6,713 nt of DNA, from contig JAGTQJ010000087.1 of the NCBI GenBank assembly GCA_018396515.1, forward strand, positions 1 through 6,713. The letters run 5' to 3'. Below the pieces are notes generated by a model. That model ran no database searches. It saw only the letters and a program-made list of their open reading frames with translations, and was not told the origin of the DNA. Shown piece by piece: positions 1-4,325 of the stretch (position 1 is the stretch's first letter; each line of letters begins with the position of its first letter). Source of the stretch: Candidatus Bathyarchaeota archaeon (GTDB taxonomy: Archaea; Thermoproteota; Bathyarchaeia; TCS64). The position numbers were made by a program, and so were the translations under genes.

Positions 1-412
1 GTTTAAAAGCCTGAGGAGCACCTTGACGTAAAAAGGTTTCCATCAAGTTTTTTCGCTTTTGCTCAGGTAGTTTTCCGTTCTACCATAACTTAATCCTCCA
101 ACAAGACTGACACGGCACAATTGCTCATGGAAGGTAGGTTTTCAGCAGCTTCGAATCTTATATCATGAAGGAAAACTCATCACTTATAGATATAAATATC
201 TTACACATTTAAGATGAACTCTATGTGAAGAGTTTCTCCATTTGCATTATATAACCATATTTCCAGCTAGGGGAAAGCATCGATAAACGATTATTCCCAT
301 TATTCTTGTCTATTGCTACAACATAGCTAAGTGTCTTCTCAATAAATACATCTTGAGGGGTGGGAGAGTTTTGATCATGGAGACAAAATTAATCTGTAGA
401 TCTATTCCTAGC
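1..412. other. AT-rich intergenic region with several short inverted repeats, no convincing gene
   Basis: This stretch is visibly poorer in G+C than the coding regions, and all six frames are broken by stops. The longest thing seen is an open frame of about 55 codons on the minus strand without a good start. Short inverted repeats are present: CCTGAG at 10-15 with CTCAGG at 62-67 enclosing CTTGA/TCAAG; GGTAG at 66-70 with CTACC at 80-84; and AACTC at 217-221 with GAGTT at 230-234. On the minus strand a GGAGG (95-99) precedes an ATG at 86 that opens only 7 codons. The region follows the stop of the minus-strand gene at 413, so part of it may be that gene's 3' UTR. It could also be a decayed gene; no homology is recognisable by eye. 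Confidence 0.5.
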
Positions 413-772
413 TCACATGACGAGTTGAGGGGTGAATCTCTCTACGGCCTCCTTGACCTGTGACCATTCTCCCTTGCTGTGGATGACATACTTCTGGTTC
501 CGCTTCCATTTCCCGTTCTTTTTGAGCCATAGGTATAGAGCTATCTGCCTCCGTCCAAAGGAGTCCACGAGGGCTACGGCTGCCCACCACTTCTCCGTCT
601 TATACAGGGTGACTGCATCTATCACCTTGAGCTTTTCAGAGATGGGTAACTCCTCTCCAGACATAAGCCATCGTCCAATAAGTGTCATGGATAGCCTAAT
701 ATCTCTATCTCCCCAGCCTCCTGGTTGCTTGCCCCTTGGACAAATTATGTTAACCATCCGCTCGGGAAACAT
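413..772 (-). CDS. Hypothetical small protein, Trp-rich, basic
   Basis: A 119-aa frame (first ATG) that I do not recognise. It reads like a real protein: strand-like and helical blocks with conserved-looking aromatics, KWWAAVALVDSFGRRQIALY at 61-80 followed by a WLKKNGKWKR-like stretch at 82-91 and a terminal helix (about 101-112). It has six Trp and is strongly basic. No signal peptide or membrane segment is seen. The opposite frame at 432-794 is Ser/Pro/His/Phe-rich, as expected of an antisense shadow, and codon use on the minus strand (AGG, ATA, AAG) fits the neighbours. The start is uncertain: Met1 (772), Met6 (757) and Met29 are all possible, and none has a clear Shine-Dalgarno. The gene is divergent from pncA, with only about 30 bp between starts, so they share the AT-rich box near 771-778. 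The fold resembles small beta-rich proteins with a terminal helix, but no function can be given. Confidence 0.7.
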   Translation of the reverse strand: MFPERMVNIICPRGKQPGGWGDRDIRLSMTLIGRWLMSGEELPISEKLKVIDAVTLYKTEKWWAAVALVDSFGRRQIALYLWLKKNGKWKRNQKYVIHSKGEWSQVKEAVERFTPQLVM

Positions 773-778
773 TATAAT
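771..778 (+). promoter_or_regulatory. TATA box for a probably leaderless pncA transcript
   Basis: The sequence ATTATAAT preceded by the purine-rich GGGAAAC (possible BRE) is a good archaeal TATA box. Its centre is about 27 bp before the GTG at 802, so transcription would begin at or within a base or two of that codon. This is the main reason for preferring GTG 802 over the in-frame TTG at 778, which lies inside the box itself. The same AT-rich core is nearly symmetric and overlaps the first ATG of the divergent gene. Confidence 0.6.
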
Positions 779-801
779 TGAGCAGTGGCCATGAAGATTC
801 G

Positions 802-1353
802 GTGACAGGGCTGAAATCCTCCGTGCTTGTCATAGATATGATCAATGACTTCGTCTCAGGAGCCCTGGGAAGCGAGAGGGCTTTGAGAATAATAGCCCCC
901 TTGAGGGAGCTATTGAGGAGGGCTCGGGAGGGGAGGATCCCAGTTATCTACATCTCTGATGCCCACCTCCCCGAGGTCGACAGGGAGTTCGAGTTATGGC
1001 CAAGCCACGCCCTGGAGGGATCATGGGGGGCTGAGGTAATCGAGGAGCTGAGGCCAGAGGCTGGCGACTATCACCTGAAGAAGAGGCGGTATAGCTCCTT
1101 CTACGCCACGGGCCTAGACCTCCTCCTACGAGAACTGGGCGTGGACACGGTCATCCTCACGGGCCTCGTCACAAACATCTGCATCCAGCACACGGCGGCC
1201 GACGCCTTCTTCCGTGGATATAAAGTTGTAATTCCCCGCGACTGCGTGGAGGCACCCACCCAGGAGGAGCAGGAGGCAGCCTTAAGATATATGGAGCGAG
1301 TATACGGCGCTAAGGTGGTCTCCTCCAAGGAGGTAGTGACAGCCCTCCAATAA
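802..1353 (+). CDS. pncA: Nicotinamidase (isochorismatase-like cysteine hydrolase)
   Basis: Hydrolyses nicotinamide to nicotinate and ammonia in the cytoplasm, the entry step of NAD salvage. The family triad is visible, numbered from GTG 802: Asp12 in VLVIDMINDF, Lys94 just before RRYSSF, and nucleophile Cys127 in GLVTNICIQHTA, with the family's cis-peptide before Thr125. The metal site that separates nicotinamidases from other isochorismatase-fold hydrolases is also present: Asp53 and His55 (SDAH) and His69 (WPSHALEG). The length of 183 aa is normal. An in-frame TTG at 778 would add eight residues but lies within the TATA box, so GTG 802 is chosen; no Shine-Dalgarno is seen, consistent with a leaderless mRNA. 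The nicotinate phosphoribosyltransferase gene downstream on the same strand uses the product, which supports the assignment. An isochorismatase-like enzyme of other specificity is the less likely alternative. Confidence 0.9.
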   Translation: MTGLKSSVLVIDMINDFVSGALGSERALRIIAPLRELLRRAREGRIPVIYISDAHLPEVDREFELWPSHALEGSWGAEVIEELRPEAGDYHLKKRRYSSFYATGLDLLLRELGVDTVILTGLVTNICIQHTAADAFFRGYKVVIPRDCVEAPTQEEQEAALRYMERVYGAKVVSSKEVVTALQ

Positions 1354-1412
1354 TTACATTGGAATCTCAAGGAGGTTCTACCTTCCCTCTACTCAGTTCA
1401 GCGCGTATGTGC

Positions 1413-1562
1413 TTAGGCCCCTCCTTTGGCTGGGCATCTTACATCACTCCTGAATTTGCAGATGTGCCAACGCCCACACAGCCCATCCTTCCGCGTCATC
1501 CAGTTCCTGAAGAATGGACACTGAGCTACCCCATCTCTGCTTTTCTCTCCTGAGCCGGACAT
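1413..1562 (-). CDS. Small cysteine-rich protein (49 aa), possible zinc- or metal-binding
   Basis: An ATG at 1562 is preceded by a textbook Shine-Dalgarno (GGAGGT on the minus strand, complement of 1568-1573) about five to six bases upstream, and an AT box near 1592-1602 sits at a distance giving a short leader. The frame runs 49 codons to TAA at 1413-1415. The product begins MSGSGEKSRDG and then has four cysteines, at 15, 29, 35 and 43, among basic and aromatic residues (RNW 19-21, GRWH 30-33, KFRS 36-39). Such spacing could hold one zinc ion, but it matches no zinc-finger pattern I know. It lies antisense in the spacer between pncA and the NAPRTase gene and overlaps neither. It could be a chance frame: support is the ribosome site, the promoter spacing and the compact Cys/Trp/Arg composition, with no homology known. 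Confidence 0.5.
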   Translation of the reverse strand: MSGSGEKSRDGVAQCPFFRNWMTRKDGLCGRWHICKFRSDVRCPAKGGA

Positions 1563-1568
1563 GCCTTA

Positions 1569-1573
1569 CCTCC
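1569..1573 (-). promoter_or_regulatory. Strong Shine-Dalgarno of the 49-aa ORF
   Basis: CCTCC on the plus strand gives GGAGG on the minus strand, six bases before the ATG at 1562. It complements the anti-Shine-Dalgarno found in archaeal 16S rRNA and decides the start of the small cysteine-rich ORF. It is one of the clearest ribosome-binding sites in the window, where several genes look leaderless. Confidence 0.5.
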
Positions 1574-1591
1574 TTCCCCGATCTCCGCGAA

Positions 1592-1601
1592 CTATAAAAA
1601 A
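1592..1601. promoter_or_regulatory. TATA-like box, orientation ambiguous
   Basis: Reads CTATAAAAAA on the plus strand and TTTTTTATAG on the minus strand. Read minus, its centre is about 34 bp before the ATG of the small cysteine-rich ORF, allowing a leader of about 8 nt. Read plus, with GCGAA before it as a possible BRE, it would start an RNA near 1622 running through the hairpins towards the NAPRTase gene. The same T-run also directly follows a hairpin on the minus strand, so it may instead belong to a terminator. Confidence 0.4.
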
Positions 1602-1616
1602 GCTCGGGAAAGAGCT
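1596..1616 (-). terminator. Hairpin followed by a T-run on the minus strand
   Basis: AGCTC and GAGCT (1601-1605 and 1612-1616) form a perfect 5-bp stem around a 6-base loop. Read on the minus strand the stem is followed by TTTTT (1600-1596), the layout of an intrinsic terminator. It would end a minus-strand RNA coming from the other hairpins upstream. The stem is short, and the same bases can be read as a TATA box, so the call is tentative. Confidence 0.35.
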
Positions 1617-1722
1617 CCTATATCCCCAAGAAAATAGTTCAGTTCTTGGCTGTGAGAAGCCCGCTTTTTAAAACTAAGCCCCTCTTTGAGGGCCTAGTTT
1701 ACGGCGCTATTGGGAACAACCA
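1617..1722 (-). ncRNA. Candidate structured RNA (hairpin cluster)
   Basis: Two further hairpins lie next to the terminator-like stem. The first is CCAAGAA (1626-1632) with TTCTTGG (1643-1649), a perfect 7-bp stem with a 10-base loop. The second is a long arm at 1671-1700 built from AAACTA/TAGTTT outside and CCCTC/GAGGG around a TTT (plus) or AAA (minus) loop. In minus-strand RNA the junction of the two stems is closed by a G-U wobble and a G-C pair with one bulged G; in plus-strand RNA the wobble becomes an A/C mismatch. This modestly favours a minus-strand transcript. An AT-rich element near 1746-1756 could start it around 1722. A plus-strand 5' leader of the NAPRTase gene is the main alternative. 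No known RNA family is recognised. Confidence 0.3.
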
Positions 1723-1787
1723 CCAGATCCTAATTAACCTTCCAGATTAAAAGTTTAGAGGATTTTGCTTTAACTCTCTTAAGCTCT

Positions 1788-1796
1788 CTTTATAGG
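1788..1796 (+). promoter_or_regulatory. TATA box for the NAPRTase gene
   Basis: CTTTATAGG is centred about 36 bp before the ATG at 1828, which puts the start of transcription near 1818-1820 and leaves a leader of only about 8-10 nt. No Shine-Dalgarno is seen in that leader. This suggests the gene has its own promoter rather than depending on read-through from pncA. Confidence 0.5.
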
Positions 1797-1827
1797 CATT
1801 ATTACAAGCACAATTTCTGAGTTTTTA

Positions 1828-3105
1828 ATGAGATCTCAACAGCCTATCCGAAATCCTTATGATACCTATAACCCAATAACGGTTAAGGGGAAGCTCTTGA
1901 GGAAATTTCACATAGCCACGGCTGAGGAGATCAGGAGCGGGAGGACTACCGATATATACTTCGTCAGGACGAAGGAGGTTCTCCATGCTAAGGGTAGGGA
2001 TCGGGTATGGGTGGCGGCGGAGGTCACCTCTGGGGCCATCCCCGACGGCCATCCCTGGGGAGTTCTCTGCGGCGTGGAGGAGGTGGCCCACCTCCTGGAG
2101 GGAACCCCGATCGATGTGTACTCCATGCCCGAGGGGAGCATCTTCCACCCATGGGACCATAGAGGGTTTAGAGAGCCGGTTCTACTGGTTGAGGGGGCAT
2201 ACGCCGACTTCTGCTTGATGGAGACCCCCATGCTGGGCCTCCTATGCCAGGAGTCAGGGGTGGCGACTAGGGCCGCGAGGGTGAGACTGGCCGCTGGGGA
2301 GAGGCTCACGGTCTCCTTCGGGATAAGGAGGATGCATCCAGCCCTGGCACCCGCGATAGATAGGGCCGCCTATATAGGGGGTATGGATGGGGTCTCAAGC
2401 CTAATAGGGGCGGAGGTCATCGGGGAGAAGCCTATGGGGACTATGCCCCACGCCCTTATAATAGCCCTCGGAGACCAGACATCAGCATGGAGGGCCTTCC
2501 ACGAGGTTATGGATCCTGAAGTGCCCAGGATAGCCTTGGTGGACACATACTTCGATGAGAAGACTGAGGCGATCATGGCAGCTGAGGAGCTGGGGGAGAG
2601 GCTTCAAGGAGTTAGACTGGACACTCCGGGGTCCAGGAAGGGGAACTTCGCGGAGATCGTGAGGGAGGTGAGATGGGAACTCGACATCAGGGGCTACAAA
2701 CACGTCAAGATCTTCGTCTCAGGGGGCCTAGACGATGAGGCCGTGAAGGTTCTGGGGGAGGCGGGGGCTGACGCCTTCGGAGTTGGAACCTGGGTGAGCA
2801 ACGCCCCAACAGTCGACTTCGCCCTGGACATAGTTGAGGTGGAGGGGAGGCCGGCGGCCAAGAGGGGGAAGCTCGGGGGAAAGAAGCAGGTATACAGGTG
2901 CCCAAGATGCCTCATCGACTTGGTCAAGCCATGGAGGAGCGAGCCCCCAAGCTGCCCAGGCTGCGGTGAGGAAACCGAGCCGATGCTCAAGCCCCTGATC
3001 AAAGGAGGCGAGATAGTGGCTGATCTTCCAGAGCCCAAGAGGATAAGGGGATACGTCCTAGATCAGCTCAAGAGGCTCTCAACTCGCGAATGCCCCACAG
3101 CCTAA
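1828..3105 (+). CDS. pncB: Nicotinate phosphoribosyltransferase, archaeal type with C-terminal zinc knuckle
   Basis: Condenses nicotinate with PRPP to nicotinate mononucleotide (ATP stimulated), the committed Preiss-Handler step of NAD synthesis in the cytoplasm. The 425-aa protein has the family's N-terminal domain and then the type II phosphoribosyltransferase barrel. Visible landmarks are the basic FGIRRMHP at 165-171, GTMPHA at 204-209 with His208 as the likely phosphorylated catalytic His, LVDTYFDE at 237-244, RLDTPGSR at 263-270, and the phosphate-binding VSGGLDD (297-303) and FGVGT (317-321). Cysteines 358, 361, 376 and 379 form a CxxC/CxxC zinc knuckle typical of archaeal homologues. 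It lies on the same strand as nicotinamidase, which makes its substrate. The stop overlaps that of the convergent FUN14 gene by four bases. The alternative, nicotinamide phosphoribosyltransferase, is disfavoured by the archaeal family match and by the pncA neighbour. Confidence 0.93.
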   Translation: MRSQQPIRNPYDTYNPITVKGKLLRKFHIATAEEIRSGRTTDIYFVRTKEVLHAKGRDRVWVAAEVTSGAIPDGHPWGVLCGVEEVAHLLEGTPIDVYSMPEGSIFHPWDHRGFREPVLLVEGAYADFCLMETPMLGLLCQESGVATRAARVRLAAGERLTVSFGIRRMHPALAPAIDRAAYIGGMDGVSSLIGAEVIGEKPMGTMPHALIIALGDQTSAWRAFHEVMDPEVPRIALVDTYFDEKTEAIMAAEELGERLQGVRLDTPGSRKGNFAEIVREVRWELDIRGYKHVKIFVSGGLDDEAVKVLGEAGADAFGVGTWVSNAPTVDFALDIVEVEGRPAAKRGKLGGKKQVYRCPRCLIDLVKPWRSEPPSCPGCGEETEPMLKPLIKGGEIVADLPEPKRIRGYVLDQLKRLSTRECPTA

Positions 3106-3431
3106 CCCATCTTCAACCCTAACCCAAGCCCAGCCATGAAGGTAGCTGCGAAGGGGAGGTTCGCAACTATGGGTGTAACCAGACCAGCTGCGCCCCCAGC
3201 CTGTCCCGTCAACCCCTTCATGGCCTCGATGAGCTTATCATAATTTATGTTTATGATGCCTATGTAGCTCAGGTAGAGCAGGACGACGAAGAAAATGCCC
3301 GCGATGACGGCGACCAGCCTAGCTAGCTTCTTCAAGGCGTATCCCACGATGAATCCGGCTATGCCACCGGCTCCAACCTGGAAGGCCAACGGGGCCAAGA
3401 GATCGCTCATGGAGACCAAGGCTAACTCCAT
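3102..3431 (-). CDS. FUN14 family membrane protein
   Basis: A 109-aa integral membrane protein whose glycine-rich first helix (GGIAGFIVGYALKK at 22-35) and second helix ending YLSYIGIININYDKL (53-67) match the FUN14 domain. Three hydrophobic segments are visible at about 12-32, 37-60 and 83-106, the last glycine-rich (GLGLGLKMG). The length is normal for archaeal members. In eukaryotes FUN14 proteins act in mitochondrial membranes; the archaeal role is unknown. An in-frame TGA directly before Met1 (3432-3434) rules out any longer protein, so the start is Met1 (3431) or Met8 (3410). GGTGG precedes Met1 but unusually closely. The gene is convergent with the NAPRTase gene, overlapping it by four bases at the stops, and divergent from the UDGb gene. 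No functional tie to either is apparent. Confidence 0.88.
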   Translation of the reverse strand: MELALVSMSDLLAPLAFQVGAGGIAGFIVGYALKKLARLVAVIAGIFFVVLLYLSYIGIININYDKLIEAMKGLTGQAGGAAGLVTPIVANLPFAATFMAGLGLGLKMG

Positions 3432-3440
3432 TCACCACCA

Positions 3441-3468
3441 GGAATTATTTTAACCTTCTCGCTATAGG
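3441..3468. promoter_or_regulatory. Divergent promoter region (FUN14 / UDGb)
   Basis: The AT-rich run AATTATTTTAA (3443-3453) is the best TATA candidate for the plus-strand UDGb gene, giving a start near 3474 and a leader of about 64 nt. On the minus strand, CTATAG (3462-3467) would start transcription about 8 nt before FUN14 Met1. Alternatively the reverse of the first box would favour FUN14 Met8. Orientation and exact start sites cannot be settled by eye. Confidence 0.4.
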
Positions 3469-3480
3469 TTCTAGGGCTCC

Positions 3481-3510
3481 GAGAGTGAACAGCTGGAGAG
3501 TGAACAGCTG
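3481..3510 (+). repeat. Perfect 15-bp tandem duplication in the UDGb leader
   Basis: GAGAGTGAACAGCTG occurs twice with no spacer (3481-3495 and 3496-3510) with no mismatch. Each copy ends in the palindrome CAGCTG. It lies 27 bp before the UDGb start, downstream of the AT-rich promoter element, so it would be in the 5' untranslated leader or be an operator. A recent slippage duplication is the simplest origin. Confidence 0.9.
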
Positions 3511-3537
3511 ATATCCCAAGACTTTGGTGGAGGAGCC

Positions 3538-4233
3538 ATGGAGGCGGAGGCCGCGCTCAGGGAGCTAGCCGAAAGGGTCGTCAACTGCGAGAGGTGTCCA
3601 AGGCTGAGGGCCTACTGCGAGGCGGTGGCGAGGGTGAAGAGGAGGGCCTACAGGGAATGGAACTACTGGGGTAGGCCTCTCCCAGGCTTTGGCGATCCCC
3701 ATGCCACCCTCCTAATAATCGGCCTAGCTCCCGCGGCCCATGGAGGGAACAGGACGGGCAGGATGTTCACGGGGAATGGCTCAGGGGATTGGCTCATAAG
3801 GGCGCTCTACGAGGTTGGCCTTGCCAACCAGCCCACGAGCGTGAGCAGGGAGGACGGGCTGGAGCTGAGATCCACCTATATAACAGCGGTTGTCCGCTGC
3901 GCCCCACCACGCAACAAGCCTCTGAGAGAGGAGATCGAGAACTGCTCCGCATACCTATCCGAGGAGTTGAGGCTTCTGAGAGATGTGAGGCTCGTCCTAA
4001 CCCTGGGGAGGGTGGCCTTCAACGCCTACCTGGGGCATGTGACCCCCAGAGCAGGTCGAAGGCCGGTGTTTAAACATGGAGCCCTTTATGATTTTGAAGG
4101 TGGCCAACCACACCTGATGGCCTCCTACCATCCAAGTAGGCAGAACACCCTCACGGGGAAGCTCAAATGGGAGGACTGGATGGGCATATTCATAGAAGTA
4201 CGGAGGATGATAGACGAATTTAAATCCCTCTAA
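3538..4233 (+). CDS. udgB: Uracil-DNA glycosylase, family 5 (UDGb), iron-sulfur
   Basis: Removes uracil, and in this family also other deaminated bases, from DNA as the first step of base-excision repair. The 231-aa protein carries the family 5 signature: motif 1 GLAPAAHGGNRTG at 62-74, lacking the polar Asp/Asn that other UDG families have, and motif 3 HPSRQN at 198-203. Cys17, Cys20, Cys121 and Cys136 have the spacing of the 4Fe-4S ligands of family 4/5 enzymes; Cys27 is an extra cysteine. The oddity is FTGNGSG at 77-83, where the family normally has FTGD; the Asn is at 80. A Shine-Dalgarno (GGTGGAGGAG) lies just before ATG 3538. The leader contains a 15-bp tandem duplication. It is transcribed away from FUN14, and the aminotransferase gene follows on the same strand. 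A family 4 enzyme is excluded by motif 1. Confidence 0.93.
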   Translation: MEAEAALRELAERVVNCERCPRLRAYCEAVARVKRRAYREWNYWGRPLPGFGDPHATLLIIGLAPAAHGGNRTGRMFTGNGSGDWLIRALYEVGLANQPTSVSREDGLELRSTYITAVVRCAPPRNKPLREEIENCSAYLSEELRLLRDVRLVLTLGRVAFNAYLGHVTPRAGRRPVFKHGALYDFEGGQPHLMASYHPSRQNTLTGKLKWEDWMGIFIEVRRMIDEFKSL

Positions 4234-4243
4234 ACCATCATAT

Positions 4244-4258
4244 GATTTTTCACCGGAG
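4244..4258 (+). terminator. Possible T-rich terminator after UDGb
   Basis: GATTTTTC begins 11 bp after the UDGb stop, with GATTTTCC shortly after. Archaeal termination often uses such T-tracts without a hairpin. The run is short, so this is weak. It lies within a longer reading of the next gene, and that is one reason to prefer the later start at 4326 there. Confidence 0.3.
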
Positions 4259-4300
4259 ATTTTCCACGTACCCCAATTTAACTGGAATATTAGAAATCTA

Positions 4301-4309
4301 CTTAAACTC
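4301..4309 (+). promoter_or_regulatory. TATA box for the aminotransferase gene
   Basis: CTTAAACTC, preceded by the A-rich AGAAATCTA (possible BRE), predicts transcription from about 4330. That is next to ATG 4326 and ATG 4335 and far after ATG 4242. It therefore argues that the gene is leaderless or nearly so, and that the most upstream ATG is not used. Confidence 0.45.
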
Positions 4310-4325
4310 GATAATAAAACTAATA

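Larger units (their letters stand above)
1354..1827. other. 474-bp spacer between pncA and the NAPRTase gene
   Basis: The part next to pncA (about 1360-1590) is pyrimidine-rich on the plus strand and holds a cysteine-rich small ORF on the minus strand. The middle (1596-1700) holds three consecutive hairpins next to a six-A tract, and the last 100 bp are AT-rich promoter sequence for the downstream gene. A plus-strand open frame at 1359-1553 starting at TTG is Pro/Ser-rich and looks like the shadow of the minus-strand ORF. No tRNA or box C/D motifs were found. Confidence 0.6.

Noticed and set aside
145..170. tRNA-like T-loop motif TTCGAATC
   Set aside because: The flanking five bases on each side do not pair, and no acceptor, D or anticodon arm can be built around it.
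240..400. Minus-strand open frame of about 55 codons, possible gene remnant
   Set aside because: It has no start codon near its upstream end and no Shine-Dalgarno; its length is not unusual for chance in this AT-rich stretch, and no family is recognisable.
377..463. Plus-strand 28-codon ORF from ATG 377
   Set aside because: The purine-rich tract upstream is too far from the ATG, and the frame runs into the antisense of the gene at 413-772.
432..794. Plus-strand 120-codon open frame
   Set aside because: It is antisense to the better minus-strand gene, and its Ser/Pro/His/Phe-rich product has no domain-like pattern.
1359..1553. Plus-strand 64-codon frame from TTG
   Set aside because: It has no Shine-Dalgarno suited to the start and a low-complexity Pro/Ser-rich product; it is the shadow of the minus-strand cysteine-rich ORF.
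1620..1730. Box C/D guide RNA in the hairpin cluster
   Set aside because: A CTGA occurs on the minus strand, but there is no RTGATGA C box at a suitable distance.
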